A stretch of DNA of 64,000 nt from Virgibacillus chiguensis (GCF_900129865.1 NZ_FQXD01000011.1:1-64000), one strand, 5' to 3'; numbered from the stretch's first letter, positions 46,706-56,141 are shown. Made by a program: numbers and translations. The notes: a model not told the origin generated them from the sequence alone.

Positions 46706-46763
46706 TAACACGTTTTAGCTTGGATATGAAACATAAAAAAAGAAAGGTATGGCAATATAGAAA

Positions 46764-47903
46764 ATGATTTATTTAGATAATAGTGCAACCACTAAACCGG
46801 AAGCATCTGTGTTAAAAAGCTATGAAAAAGTGTCCATGCATTTTTTTGCGAACCCTTCTTCTATCCATTCACTAGGGGGAGAATCGGAGAAATTGTTGCA
46901 TCAAGCAAAAGGAGAGGCAGCTAAGTTATTAGAAGTTGCTCCTTCCGAAATTGTATTTACTTCTGGTGGAACGGAAGGGAATAATCTAGCAATTAAAGGA
47001 ATTGCTTTTGAGCATCAGCATAGAGGAAAGCATATAATTACAACTGCTATTGAACATGCATCTGTATACGAAGCGTGTAAAGGTCTCGAGACATTAGGCT
47101 TTGATGTCACCTATTTACCCGTTAACCAAGAGGGGGTTATTAATTTAAATGATTTACAGGCGGCTATCCAAGATGACACAATTTTAATAAGTATCATGCA
47201 CGTAAATAGCGAACTTGGATCGATACAACCTATTGAGGAAATTGCAAAAATTTCCAAGCGTTATCCGAAATTATTTTTCCATGTTGACTACGTGCAGGGG
47301 CTAGGGAAAGTGCCTTTGTCTTTCAAAGATAGTGGAATAGATCTGTGTACGATGTCAGGCCATAAAATCCATGGGTTAAAGGGAACTGGCATCTTATATG
47401 TGAAAGATCGAACCACACTTTATCCATTATTTCATGGAGGGTCTCAGGAACAAGGAATACGTTCTGGAACAGAAAATTTGCCAGGAGCAGTTTCATTCAT
47501 AAAAGCATTACGATTGATTTTGGAAAAAGAAAAAAATCAAAGATACGACCTAATACAAATGCAACAATACATTCGTAAGGAGCTAGAGGAACTGCCGGAT
47601 GTTTTTATAAATACGCCGTTACATGCAGCACCACACATTATCAATTTTTCTGTTCCTGGTATAAAGCCAGAGGTTCTCATTCACACACTAGCCAATCATG
47701 GTATTTATATTTCAACGAAGTCCGCTTGTTCTTCTAAGCAATCCGAGGACAGTAGGGTTCTTGTAGGTTGTGGTTTACCTAAGTCAAGGGCAACATCTGC
47801 ACTTCGTATTAGTCTTTCCTATATGAATACAATGGAAGAGTTACAAAGGTTTATTAATATATTAAGTAAGAGTATACAGCAATTAAAAAATGTACTGGGG
47901 TAG
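46764..47903 (+). CDS. nifZ: Cysteine desulfurase (NifZ/IscS type) paired with ThiI
   Basis: A PLP enzyme of 379 residues that takes sulfur from cysteine. N-terminal MIYLDNSATTKPEASVL, PLP lysine in MSGHKIHGLKGTG (about 204-216) and the active-site loop with Cys in ISTKSACSSKQS (about 317-328). It sits directly upstream of thiI, as for B. subtilis NifZ, which passes sulfur to ThiI for 4-thiouridine in tRNA. The ribosome site GAAAGG is somewhat far from the ATG, but the protein start fits the family. Gap to thiI is 7 bp. Confidence 0.92.
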   Translation: MIYLDNSATTKPEASVLKSYEKVSMHFFANPSSIHSLGGESEKLLHQAKGEAAKLLEVAPSEIVFTSGGTEGNNLAIKGIAFEHQHRGKHIITTAIEHASVYEACKGLETLGFDVTYLPVNQEGVINLNDLQAAIQDDTILISIMHVNSELGSIQPIEEIAKISKRYPKLFFHVDYVQGLGKVPLSFKDSGIDLCTMSGHKIHGLKGTGILYVKDRTTLYPLFHGGSQEQGIRSGTENLPGAVSFIKALRLILEKEKNQRYDLIQMQQYIRKELEELPDVFINTPLHAAPHIINFSVPGIKPEVLIHTLANHGIYISTKSACSSKQSEDSRVLVGCGLPKSRATSALRISLSYMNTMEELQRFINILSKSIQQLKNVLG

Positions 47904-47910
47904 ATATATT

Positions 47911-49104
47911 ATGCAATACGATCATATATTAATTCGTTACGGAGAAATGGCTTTAAAAGGAAAAAATATGAAAGCATTTGTTCTTCGTTTGCAGGAGAAT
48001 ATTCAAAGTAAATTGCAGGATTATGAAAACGTAAAGGTAAAACGCACGCAAGGCAGAATGTTTATTTTATTAAATGGTCATGATCCAGAACCGATCATAG
48101 CGAAGTGTAAATATATTTTTGGTATTCATAGTTTAAGCTTGGCCATTAAGGAAGAAAATGAACCTGAAAATATTAAAGCAGCAGCGCTATATGCACTAAA
48201 GAAAAATACTGCTGCTAAGACATTTAAAGTGACAGTAAAGCGCATAAACAAAGCTTTTCCAATTCGATCGCAAGAATTTAACCAGGTAGTAGGACGACAT
48301 TTGTTATTGAATACAAGTGATATTACAGTAGATGTTCATCGCCCAGATATAGAAATTAAAATTGAAATTCGCCATGAAGCCACGTATATTACGTCCAGTG
48401 TTGTCCAAGGAGCTGGCGGGTTACCAGTTGGTACTTCTGGTAAATCGTTATTGCTATTATCCGGCGGTATTGATAGTCCTGTTGCTGGTTATCTGGCAAT
48501 GAAACGAGGTGTTCAATTGGAGGCTATACACTTCCATTCCCCTCCATTTACGAGCGAGCGAGCAAAGCAAAAAGTGCTTGATTTAGCTAAACAATTGACA
48601 CATTTTGGGAAATCTATGCAAGTTCATCTGGTGCCATTTACGAAGTTACAACAGGAAATATTTCGGCAGGTGCCCGATGGTTATGCAATGACGATTATGC
48701 GTCGTGTAATGATGCAAATTAGTGAAAAAATTTGTCAAGATCAATCCATTTTATCCTTAACTACAGGAGAAAATTTAGGTCAAGTTGCTAGTCAAACGAT
48801 GGAAAGCATGCATGTTATTAATGAAGTTACAAACTTCCCTATATTGAGGCCATTGGTTGCAATGGACAAAACAGAAATAATTGATATAGCTAAAAGAATT
48901 GGTACATTTGAGACTTCCATTCTTCCTTATGAGGATTGCTGTACGGTCTTTGTGCCAAAATCTCCAAAAACCAAACCAAAAAGAGATAAAGCTAATCATT
49001 TTGAAGCAAAAACAGATTTCACGAAGTTAATGAATGAAGCTATAATGGAAGTAGAGACAATTAAAATTACTTCTAACGAAAATGCTTACGTTGATTTATT
49101 TTAA
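47911..49104 (+). CDS. thiI: tRNA 4-thiouridine synthase ThiI
   Basis: A 397-residue enzyme with an N-terminal ferredoxin-like region (start MQYDHILIRYGEMALKGKN), a THUMP domain (about 60-165) and the PP-loop ATP site LLSGGIDSPVAGYLAMKRG at about 185-203. A conserved cysteine pair is near the end (YEDCCTVFVPKSPKTKP). No C-terminal rhodanese domain is present, as usual in Bacillus, so sulfur should come straight from NifZ. I took ATG 47911 over the upstream ATG at 47890, which lies inside nifZ. Confidence 0.94.
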   Translation: MQYDHILIRYGEMALKGKNMKAFVLRLQENIQSKLQDYENVKVKRTQGRMFILLNGHDPEPIIAKCKYIFGIHSLSLAIKEENEPENIKAAALYALKKNTAAKTFKVTVKRINKAFPIRSQEFNQVVGRHLLLNTSDITVDVHRPDIEIKIEIRHEATYITSSVVQGAGGLPVGTSGKSLLLLSGGIDSPVAGYLAMKRGVQLEAIHFHSPPFTSERAKQKVLDLAKQLTHFGKSMQVHLVPFTKLQQEIFRQVPDGYAMTIMRRVMMQISEKICQDQSILSLTTGENLGQVASQTMESMHVINEVTNFPILRPLVAMDKTEIIDIAKRIGTFETSILPYEDCCTVFVPKSPKTKPKRDKANHFEAKTDFTKLMNEAIMEVETIKITSNENAYVDLF

Positions 49105-49299
49105 AGACAAAATGCAAAATGAATGGCTTGACATAGTTAACATTTTGTCGAAGGTGTTTTTATTTCTGGCATAGTGGAATATACACTGTTTAGTTAAAGC
49201 GCGGCGTATTCTTGTATCAGTTCTTAAGGTGCTTTGCTATGTTTGGGTTATATATGTAACATCTATTCCTTTATTTACAGTAACTACCAAACAAAATTA

Positions 49300-49330
49300 T
49301 GAATGGATTTTCTTCTTGGTACACATTCTA
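49300..49330 (+). promoter_or_regulatory. Sigma-G promoter of the SASP gene
   Basis: TGAATG, 18 bp, CATTCTA fits the forespore sigma-G consensus (TGAATA / CATACTA). The transcript would start about 18 bp before the gene's AAGGAGGTGA ribosome-binding region ends at the ATG, which is typical for ssp genes. Confidence 0.7.
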
Positions 49331-49354
49331 TAAGTACCAAGGAGGTGATTTAAC

Positions 49355-49558
49355 ATGGCAACTAACAATTCAAATCAATTAGTAGTCCCTGGTGTACAAC
49401 AAGCTCTAGATCAAATGAAGTATGAAATTGCTCAAGAATTTGGTGTTCAATTAGGACCAGATTCAACTTCTCGCTCTAACGGATCTGTTGGTGGGGAAAT
49501 TACGAAACGTCTAGTACAAATGGCAGAGCAACAATTTGGTGGTCAACAAACTTACTAA
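49355..49558 (+). CDS. sspA: Alpha/beta-type small acid-soluble spore protein
   Basis: A 67-residue SASP that coats and protects DNA in the spore. It has the two family blocks: [13 protein letters not shown], which contains the GPR protease cleavage site (between Glu and Ile), and [30 protein letters not shown] precedes the ATG. It stands in the thiI-sspA order of B. subtilis, has a sigma-G type promoter and a good terminator. Which numbered SASP it corresponds to is uncertain. Confidence 0.95.
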   Translation: MATNNSNQLVVPGVQQALDQMKYEIAQEFGVQLGPDSTSRSNGSVGGEITKRLVQMAEQQFGGQQTY

Positions 49559-49573
49559 AATAATATGTATGGT

Positions 49574-49607
49574 AAAAAAGGACTATCCGTTCAAGGGTAG
49601 TCCTTTT
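49574..49607 (+). terminator. SASP gene terminator
   Basis: AAAAAGGACTA-TCCGTTCAAGGG-TAGTCCTTTT, 15 bp past the stop. Confidence 0.85.
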
Positions 49608-49613
49608 GCTTGT

Positions 49614-49827
49614 AGACTAGGAAATTATTAAAAATTTAGCAGCTGTGGATAAACTTACTAAGTTATTTAGCCGCGTCCGGCTCCATCGCCCAGCAACTAG
49701 GCAACTACGAATCGCCCCTAAGCTATGTCATCATTGGTTCGTCAACTCCGTCTCACCATGATTACTAAAACATTCGTTGATTCGCTCCAGTAGCTACGTT
49801 GCTAAACGGGCGCTTGTGCTTTTGTGC
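49614..49827 (-). repeat. Interspersed repeat family 1, copy 6 (internally deleted)
   Basis: Reverse-oriented. Keeps the AT-rich end (GACTAGGAAATTAT, AGCAGCTGTGGATAAAC) and the other end, but has lost the central roughly 50 bp and is diverged (CGGGCGCTTGTGCTTTTGTG). The stem blocks CGCCC/GGGCG and AGCAAC/GTTGCT survive. It lies between the convergent SASP and NAD kinase genes. Confidence 0.8.
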
Positions 49828-49876
49828 CTTTAAAAGCTAAATTTCGCAATGCGTAGAAGTAGAGTATAAAGTTAAC

Positions 49877-50674
49877 TTACAGAAAGGTTCGTTTGACACG
49901 ATCCCAGAAAGAGTTATTTTTTAATTTTACAGTTTTTACGACTTTGTCGCTTAAAGTAACAGTGATATCCTGAATGTTTTTAATGGAATATGCTTCATTA
50001 TCAAGGCCAATAATTGGGTAATCATTTCCATCTTGACGCACAGACAAACGTAAAGTTCTGTCTTTGTTAAGTATAAAAGAAGAACCAAGTGTACGATAAC
50101 GGTTATTGTTAATGGATGCCAGTTCTGTTACTTGGAAACAAGGAATGCGAGGGTCTATGACAGCACCATTTGTAGATTTATTATATCCAGTACTCCCAGT
50201 AGGAGTAGCAACAATTAAGCCATCTCCGCGAAATGTTTCAAAATGTTGCTCATCAATGAATACATCCATCACAATTGACTTTATAATGGTAGAACGAACA
50301 CTTAGTTCGTTAAGGCAAAAGAAGCTAGTCTCATCGTTAATTTTTACTTTAATAATAGGAAAACGTCTTACTTCAAGTTCTTCATGCTGCATAGTATGCA
50401 TCATTTCATTAACATTGTCCAAATAAAAATCACAATATAAACTGGCTTCTCCTGAGCGATTAATTCCAATATAAATGCAATCTTGACGGTATTTTGTTTT
50501 TCTAGCTGCCTGCAGAAAAGCACCATCGCCACCGATACTCACAATTATATTTGCGTGTTTAGCATCTTCTACAACTTTAAAACCGTTTTCAATTGCTGCA
50601 TGATGAATAGTCGCTATTTTTTCTTCTATACCGGTTGGATTTAAGTAGTAAAAAAACAAGTTATTTCGTTCCAT
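49877..50674 (-). CDS. nadK: NAD kinase (NadK2/YtdI type)
   Basis: A 265-residue enzyme that phosphorylates NAD to NADP. The glycine-rich motif is VSIGGDGAFLQAARK (about 52-66; the family norm is GGDGT), and the NE motif is CLNELSVRS. Substrate loop GDGLIVATPTGSTGYNKSTNGAVIDP is intact. I took ATG 50674, with GGAGGGTGTAATAGG upstream; the frame extends to 50728 without a ribosome site. B. subtilis has two NAD kinases; size and context favour the YtdI one. Confidence 0.92.
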   Translation of the reverse strand: MERNNLFFYYLNPTGIEEKIATIHHAAIENGFKVVEDAKHANIIVSIGGDGAFLQAARKTKYRQDCIYIGINRSGEASLYCDFYLDNVNEMMHTMQHEELEVRRFPIIKVKINDETSFFCLNELSVRSTIIKSIVMDVFIDEQHFETFRGDGLIVATPTGSTGYNKSTNGAVIDPRIPCFQVTELASINNNRYRTLGSSFILNKDRTLRLSVRQDGNDYPIIGLDNEAYSIKNIQDITVTLSDKVVKTVKLKNNSFWDRVKRTFL

Positions 50675-50836
50675 CCTATTACACCCTCCGTCTATGTATG
50701 CTTTTTTTATTATGATAGATTGTTTCACTTCATTCTACCATGTTTAACAAAAGATTTAAAAAAAGTACCGTTTGTAGTTATTTTTGGATAAAAATAGAAT
50801 TGCAGTAGAATAATAACTTGTAATGGGGTGAAAAGT

Positions 50837-51403
50837 GTGTGGATTATATTTTGGATTTTATTTATTTTATTAATACTTATTATCATGATTTGTTCCATTA
50901 ATTGGAAAATGAATATTCGTATTGAATACTCTCCAACGCAATTTGTTTTACATATAAAAATAAGTTGGCTTTTTATTCAAATAGTAAATAAGACAATTCA
51001 ACTTCAGCAACTGGAAACGTATGAAGCGCATTCTTTTGATTGTTTATCTGACCAGTTACAAAAAATGTATCGTCTTCTAAAAGAGATTAATGCTATAGCC
51101 AAAGCTATTTTACAACATATCGTTATTCAGCAATGGCAATGGTATACGAAAGGAGGGACAGGGGATGCGGCTGTAACAGGCACGCTTTCTGGTTTCGTTT
51201 GGGGAATTAAAGGTGTCATAACTAGCTGGATTATGGGGAAAAGTAAGCAAAGTTGCAAATCAGACTTGCAAGTGCAACCTTTATTTCAACAAAGATATAT
51301 AGAGGTGTATTTTTCTTGTATGGTATCCATTAAAATCACACAAGCTATAACTAGTTTTATACAAGTGTTACGAATAGTAGATATGCAAACAAAGCAAAGT
51401 TAA
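50837..51403 (+). CDS. ytfI: YtfI-like DUF2953 membrane protein
   Basis: A protein of about 188 residues with an N-terminal membrane helix (residues 2-20) and the DUF2953 block GTGDAAVTGTLSGFVWGIKGVI in the middle. It probably starts at GTG 50837 behind GGGGTG; an in-frame GTG at 50828 overlaps that site. It is followed 15 bp later by gerW, the ytfI-ytfJ order of B. subtilis, where the pair is linked to sporulation. Confidence 0.85.
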   Translation: MWIIFWILFILLILIIMICSINWKMNIRIEYSPTQFVLHIKISWLFIQIVNKTIQLQQLETYEAHSFDCLSDQLQKMYRLLKEINAIAKAILQHIVIQQWQWYTKGGTGDAAVTGTLSGFVWGIKGVITSWIMGKSKQSCKSDLQVQPLFQQRYIEVYFSCMVSIKITQAITSFIQVLRIVDMQTKQS

Positions 51404-51418
51404 AGGAGTGTAAAGTAT

Positions 51419-51874
51419 ATGGAAGATCATCCAATACAAGGTTTAATGACAACAGCAATGGAAAACTTAAAGGATATGGTGGAGGCAAATACCATTATAG
51501 GTAATCCTGTACAATCTCCAGATGGTAGTATAATTATTCCTGTATCTAAAGTTGGTTTTGGTTTTGCAGCAGGTGGTAGTGAATTTCAATCAACAAGTAA
51601 CCTTTCATCAGACAGTGAAGCGACATTGCCCTTTGGTGGTGGTAGTGGAGGTGGCGTATCCATTACACCTGTAGCCTTTTTAATTGCAAGTAATCAAGGA
51701 ATTAAGATGGTTCATTTAGATGAGCAAACACATATTTATGAAAAAATGTTGCATTTTGCTCCTCAAGTTGTCGAAAAAGTACAAGAGATCATTCAATCTG
51801 CTGACAAGAAACAGTCATCTAAGAAAGATACCGAAAAAAAAGAGAAACAAGCTCCGACGCAATATGATGTTTGA
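51419..51874 (+). CDS. gerW: Spore germination/sporulation protein GerW (YtfJ)
   Basis: A 151-residue protein of the YtfJ family. Start MEDHPIQGLMTTAMENLKDMVEANTIIGNPV and the glycine-rich stretch FGGGSGGGVSITPVAFLI are diagnostic. A charged, Lys-rich tail ends it. YtfJ/GerW is made in the forespore and is needed for normal germinant response. AAAGGAG precedes the ATG. It is the second gene of the ytfI-gerW pair. Confidence 0.92.
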   Translation: MEDHPIQGLMTTAMENLKDMVEANTIIGNPVQSPDGSIIIPVSKVGFGFAAGGSEFQSTSNLSSDSEATLPFGGGSGGGVSITPVAFLIASNQGIKMVHLDEQTHIYEKMLHFAPQVVEKVQEIIQSADKKQSSKKDTEKKEKQAPTQYDV

Positions 51875-52110
51875 TTTAAGAGTATTGAACTTTTGGGGTA
51901 ATTCTAAAGGGGAATTATCATTTTCACTATAAATATGGTAATCGGAGTGATTTGTAAACGGAATGGTGAAACAAAGTTGAATGTGTATAAACAAAAATGA
52001 AAGCGGTTGTTATTTTGTTCACAAATTATTCCTCGTAAAATAGTGGACATGGATCATGAATCAATTCATAATAGTAGGGGAATACAATTATTTAGGAAGG
52101 AATGATTCTT

Positions 52111-52611
52111 ATGGCAAATGTGACATTCCAACATAAACCAGTTACCCTGTTAGGTACAGAGGTGCAAGTTGGTGATCAAGCACCAAACTTCAGGGTATTG
52201 ACGACTGATTTACAAGATGCAACGTTGGATGATTACAAAGGGAAAGTAAAGCTAATCAGTGTCGTTCCTTCGATTGATACTGGTGTATGTGCTGACCAAA
52301 CAAAGCGGTTTAATGAAGAAGCATTTGCAATAGGTAGCGTTCAAGTGCTAACAATGAGTATGGATTTGCCTTTTGCACAAAAGCGTTGGGTAACCGAGCA
52401 TAATATCGATAAATTAGAAACGTTATCCGACCACCGTGATGCAAATTTTGGTCATCAATACGGAGTTCTTATAAAAGAATTACGCTTGCTTGCGCGAGCT
52501 ATTTTTATCATCGATCGTAACGACACAGTTCAATACGTCGAATATGTGAGTGAAGTGAGCAATCATCCAGATTATGAAGCTGCTCTGGAGGCTGCGAAGA
52601 AAGCAAATTAA
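52111..52611 (+). CDS. tpx: Thiol peroxidase Tpx, lacking the resolving cysteine
   Basis: A 166-residue peroxiredoxin of the Tpx class. The peroxidatic motif PSIDTGVCADQTKRF is intact (Cys about residue 60). Where typical Tpx has the resolving cysteine (LPFAQKRWC), this protein reads LPFAQKRWV, and no other cysteine exists in the chain. It should therefore work, if active, as a 1-Cys enzyme. I chose ATG 52111 at ten bases from GGAAGG; an ATG at 52102 is too close to that site. Monocistronic. Confidence 0.93.
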   Translation: MANVTFQHKPVTLLGTEVQVGDQAPNFRVLTTDLQDATLDDYKGKVKLISVVPSIDTGVCADQTKRFNEEAFAIGSVQVLTMSMDLPFAQKRWVTEHNIDKLETLSDHRDANFGHQYGVLIKELRLLARAIFIIDRNDTVQYVEYVSEVSNHPDYEAALEAAKKAN

Positions 52612-52737
52612 CATCTCTCTCCATTGGGAGGGGGATTTTTACTGTCCAATCGGATGAAAGCACAATTCATTGTATTCATTTAATCCTTTTGATACAATAG
52701 ATGACGCTTTATAGCAACCGAATGGAGGCTGCAATGA

Positions 52738-53733
52738 ATGAAGAATTCAAAAACAAATGTAGAGTCACTTTATAGTTGGATAGATGAGATTACTACAACT
52801 ATCCAAGAATATGTGAATGAAACTTATTTAGACAGCTTGATATATGCACAAGAATGTATTTTTCACTGCTCACCTACAATAAATCATGACGAACAACTGA
52901 CTCATAAGCTGGAAACATTATTACAAACCACATCCTTAGCTGACTATACAGTTGAAGAGATTAGAAAGGCAAATCAGCTAGCAATATTAAAAGGAATGAA
53001 AGGCTCAACTCAAGCACAGCATATGATGACTCCTGAAACAATTGCTTTGATTATAGCTTATCTAAGCAACAAACTAATGGATGAGAAAAAAGAAATACGT
53101 ATTTTTGATCCAGCAAGCGGTACTGGAAACTTGTTGACAACTGTATTTAGTCAACTTTCTCAAGATAAAGAAGCGTATGCAAGTGAAGTCGATTCAACAT
53201 TAATTCAACTAGGTGTATGGAATGCCAATCTGCAAAAGCAGCAAATTGAATTTTTTCACCAAGATAGTTTGCAACCTTTTTTACTAGACCCGGTTGATTT
53301 AGTTGTAGCAGATTTACCAGTGGGTTATTACCCTGATGATGTGCGGGCGTCACGCTTTGAATTACAAGCAAAAGAAGGCCATTCCTATGCACATCATTTA
53401 TTTATGGAGCAAAGTCTTAAGTATACTGTAGATGGAGGATATCTTATATTTGTTATTCCTGAGTTTTTGTTTGAAAGTGATCAGGCAGATCAATTAAAGA
53501 ATTTTTTACATGAACATGCACATATTGTAGGACTACTAGGTTTACCTGATACAGCATTCCAAACAGATAAACAAAAAAAGAGTATATTAATTTTACAAAA
53601 AAAAGGTCACCATACCACCACTCCTAAACAACCATTATTGGTGAAAATGCCTTCTTTTTCAAATACCAATGCAATGGGAGATATTTTAGGTCAAATAAAT
53701 AATTGGTTCCAAACGTATAAAAAGAGGAGTTGA
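52738..53733 (+). CDS. ytxK: YtxK, class I SAM-dependent methyltransferase-like protein
   Basis: A 331-residue protein of the N6-adenine DNA methylase fold. The SAM motif FDPASGTGNLLTTVF (about 123-137) is intact. Motif IV reads DLVVADLPVGYYP instead of NPPY, as in the YtxK family, so DNA methylation is doubtful. GGAGG precedes the ATG at ten bases. ackA begins 6 bp after the stop; the two are co-transcribed or share regulation, as in B. subtilis. Confidence 0.88.
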   Translation: MKNSKTNVESLYSWIDEITTTIQEYVNETYLDSLIYAQECIFHCSPTINHDEQLTHKLETLLQTTSLADYTVEEIRKANQLAILKGMKGSTQAQHMMTPETIALIIAYLSNKLMDEKKEIRIFDPASGTGNLLTTVFSQLSQDKEAYASEVDSTLIQLGVWNANLQKQQIEFFHQDSLQPFLLDPVDLVVADLPVGYYPDDVRASRFELQAKEGHSYAHHLFMEQSLKYTVDGGYLIFVIPEFLFESDQADQLKNFLHEHAHIVGLLGLPDTAFQTDKQKKSILILQKKGHHTTTPKQPLLVKMPSFSNTNAMGDILGQINNWFQTYKKRS

Positions 53734-53739
53734 ACAGCA

Positions 53740-54930
53740 ATGAGTAACGTATTGGCTATTAATGCCGGTAGTTCATCTTTGAAATTCCAACTAATAAAAA
53801 TGCCAGAAGAAACGGTTCTTGCTAAAGGGCTTGTAGAAAGAATTGGTCTTCATGAAGCTATCTTTGAAATGAAAGCACAAGAGAAAGAAGAAAAATTCGT
53901 AGGTGACATTCCTAATCATGAAGAAGCTGTAAAGAAATTATTAGAAGGTTTGAAAAAATCGGGTGTCATTACGTCACTTGATGAAATTAATGCAGTAGGA
54001 CATCGTATTGTTCATGGAGGAGAAAAATTTAGCGATTCTGTGTTAATTACTGAACAGGTTATTCAAGGAATTGAAGAAATCTCTGAATTAGCTCCTTTAC
54101 ACAATCCAGCACATTTAACGGGCATTCATGCATTTCGTCATATCTTGCCAGAAGTGCCTATGGTTGCTGTGTTTGATACTGCGTTTCATCAAACCATGCC
54201 GCCGTCATCTTACTTATATAGTTTGCCATATAATTACTATGAAGACTATGGTATTCGTAAATATGGTTTCCATGGGACATCGCATAAATACGTTTCCCAG
54301 CGTGCAGCAGAATTGTTAGGTGTGCCACTTGAAAATTTAAGGTTAATATCTTGCCACTTAGGAAATGGGTCTAGTATCGCTGCTATTCAAGGTGGAGAAT
54401 CACTTGATACGTCAATGGGGTTCACACCACTAGCTGGTTTAACAATGGGGACTCGTTCTGGAGACATTGATCCAGCACTTATACCATATATTATGGAAAA
54501 AACAGGGAAATCAGCTTCGGAAGTCGTTCATGTGCTAAATAAAGAAAGTGGTATGTTAGCTTTATCTGGTTTTTCTAGCGATTTAAGGGATATTGAGCAA
54601 AAGGCAGATGAAGATCCTAGAGCTAAGCTTGCATTAGATGTATTTGCTGAACGTATCCATAAATACTTAGGTTCTTATGCAGCTAAAATGAGTGGCGTCG
54701 ATGCAATCATTTTCACAGCTGGAGTTGGAGAAAACAGTGTATTAATTCGGGAGAAAGTTTTACGCGGCTTAGAATTTATGGGTGTATACTGGGATCCTAC
54801 ATTGAATAACACACGAGGAAAAGAACAATTTGTTAATTATCCTCATTCCCCTGTAAAAGTAATCATTATTCCTACAAATGAAGAAGTAATGATTGCACGG
54901 GACACAGTTCGACTAACAGAGTCAATTTAA
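53740..54930 (+). CDS. ackA: Acetate kinase
   Basis: A 396-residue enzyme that converts acetyl phosphate and ADP to acetate and ATP in overflow metabolism. Signatures: [16 protein letters not shown] (about 3-18), [34 protein letters not shown] and [22 protein letters not shown] precedes the ATG. CcpA activates ackA in Bacillus; I saw no clear cre site just upstream, so the control site may lie within or before ytxK. A family 1 repeat begins at the base after its stop. Confidence 0.96.
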   Translation: MSNVLAINAGSSSLKFQLIKMPEETVLAKGLVERIGLHEAIFEMKAQEKEEKFVGDIPNHEEAVKKLLEGLKKSGVITSLDEINAVGHRIVHGGEKFSDSVLITEQVIQGIEEISELAPLHNPAHLTGIHAFRHILPEVPMVAVFDTAFHQTMPPSSYLYSLPYNYYEDYGIRKYGFHGTSHKYVSQRAAELLGVPLENLRLISCHLGNGSSIAAIQGGESLDTSMGFTPLAGLTMGTRSGDIDPALIPYIMEKTGKSASEVVHVLNKESGMLALSGFSSDLRDIEQKADEDPRAKLALDVFAERIHKYLGSYAAKMSGVDAIIFTAGVGENSVLIREKVLRGLEFMGVYWDPTLNNTRGKEQFVNYPHSPVKVIIIPTNEEVMIARDTVRLTESI

Positions 54931-55196
54931 GACCAAAGGCTCGGGGCGCTCGTTTTAGCAACGTAGCGAGTGGAACGAATCAACGAAAGTTTTAGAAATC
55001 ATACTCCTGCAACAGGAGTATGCCGGCGCCCTTCGACAAGCCCGTCTTTAGTCGGCCTTCCTAATTAGAACGAACCGATGATGACTTAGCTTAGGGCAAT
55101 GAAGTACGTCGCCTAGTTGCTGGGCGCTGGAGCCGTACGTGGCTAAATACTTAGTTAGTCTATCCACACCTTGCAAAATTTTATAATTTTCTAGAC
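54931..55196 (+). repeat. Interspersed repeat family 1, copy 7
   Basis: Forward full copy (GACCAAAGGCTCGGGG to TTTTCTAGAC). The stem block GCGCTC pairs with GGGCGC through a T-G wobble, so pairing is kept despite a change. It starts immediately after the ackA stop, between the convergent ackA and usp genes. Confidence 0.9.
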
Positions 55197-55203
55197 AATT
55201 ATA

Positions 55204-55240
55204 AAGGTTTTGGCGTGGTTTAGCCATGACAAAACCCTTA
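55204..55240. terminator. Hairpin between ackA and usp
   Basis: AAGGTTTTGGCGTGG-TTTA-GCCATGACAAAACCCTT, a long imperfect stem with T-rich flanks on the minus strand. Confidence 0.6.
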
Positions 55241-55262
55241 TAAAAACTTGTTGCTATAGTTC

Positions 55263-55292
55263 AGACAGCGCTTCCTAACAGAAGCGCTGTCT
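55263..55292 (-). terminator. Hairpin after the usp gene
   Basis: Perfect 12-bp stem AGACAGCGCTTC / GAAGCGCTGTCT with a 6-nt loop, 13 bp past the stop. There is no T run. Confidence 0.6.
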
Positions 55293-55305
55293 ACGGTTAA
55301 AGCTT

Positions 55306-55737
55306 TTATCGAACGACAAGAACGTCACATGTGGCGTAACGAGTAATGTTTTCGGATACACTTCCAATTAAAAATCTTTCTACTGCATTCATACCTGTTG
55401 CTCCACAAATAATTAAATCCGCTTCAAATTGTTTGGCAATATCTTTTGCAATTTTTACTTTCGGAGATCCATATTCCACACAACGTACTAAATCATCCAC
55501 TCCGGCTCCTTTAGCGTTATCAACGTAGCTATCTAGTAGCTCTTTTGCATACTCATCCGCTCTTTCTGCTAAAGTACGATCGTATGCTTCTGCAGTAGCA
55601 AATGTTCGAGAATCAACAACATGTGCTAGAATGAGCCTTGCATCGTTATTCCTTTTGGCGATGGCGAGTGATTTCTTAAATGCTTTTTCAGATGCTTCAG
55701 ATCCATCTACCGCAACAACAATATTTTTATATTCCAC
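55306..55737 (-). CDS. Universal stress protein, UspA family
   Basis: A 143-residue cytoplasmic Usp. NIVVAVDGSEASEKAFKKS begins the fold, and the ATP-binding signature GATGMNAVERFLIGSVSENI is intact near the C-terminus, so it should bind ATP. GTG start behind AAGGGGAGATGAAAA. Monocistronic. The specific stress role is unknown. Confidence 0.92.
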   Translation of the reverse strand: MEYKNIVVAVDGSEASEKAFKKSLAIAKRNNDARLILAHVVDSRTFATAEAYDRTLAERADEYAKELLDSYVDNAKGAGVDDLVRCVEYGSPKVKIAKDIAKQFEADLIICGATGMNAVERFLIGSVSENITRYATCDVLVVR

Positions 55738-55915
55738 TTTTCATCTCCCCTTTCTAATTCCACTATATACCCATTTTACTTTTACAACAATCAATATATG
55801 GTGTTTTTGTTAAAATAATAGTATAATATCGCTACATATCACGGCAATACTATAAGTGAGTTCAAAAGCCATTTCGCTTTTGCTACAATCTCTATTCAGT
55901 GAAAGAGGGATATAT

Positions 55916-56080
55916 TTGGCGAAAAATAATCAGCAAAACCATGGTTCCAAGAAATTGTTTACAGATAAAAAAGGTGTAGAGGCAGTTCGAAATCAGTTAA
56001 ATGAAAGCTATCAAAGTGGGGTTGTGGAACAACTGCATAATAATAAGGGGATCTATACTTTTAATAATCAAAAAAATTAA
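55916..56080 (+). CDS. Small basic hydrophilic protein, TTG start
   Basis: A 54-residue protein MAKNNQQNHGSKKLFTDKKGVEAVRNQLNESYQ... It is hydrophilic and rich in Asn, Lys and Gln. The TTG at 55916 lies five bases after AGAGGGA, and a terminator-like hairpin follows the stop, so it looks real. The composition resembles minor spore proteins of Bacillaceae, but I cannot assign a family. The longer frame from 55856 has no ribosome site. Confidence 0.6.
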   Translation: MAKNNQQNHGSKKLFTDKKGVEAVRNQLNESYQSGVVEQLHNNKGIYTFNNQKN

Positions 56081-56088
56081 TTTTTTTA

Positions 56089-56141
56089 ATAGAGGCTCTC
56101 GTCGCTACGGTTTTCCGTTAAAGACTAGTGAGTCTCTTTTC
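56089..56141 (+). terminator. Probable terminator after the 54-aa gene
   Basis: AGAGGCTC at 56090-56097 pairs, with one G-T, with GAGTCTCT before TTTTCC; a nested ACGG-TTTT-CCGT hairpin lies in the loop. Confidence 0.55.

Noticed and set aside
51997-52010. cre-like TGAAAGCGGTTGTT upstream of tpx
   Set aside because: Only the first half fits the consensus, and CcpA control of tpx is not expected.
52738-53733. ytxK as a restriction-modification methylase
   Set aside because: Motif IV is DLPVGYY rather than NPPY, no restriction or specificity gene is adjacent, and the ytxK-ackA pairing is the normal housekeeping arrangement.
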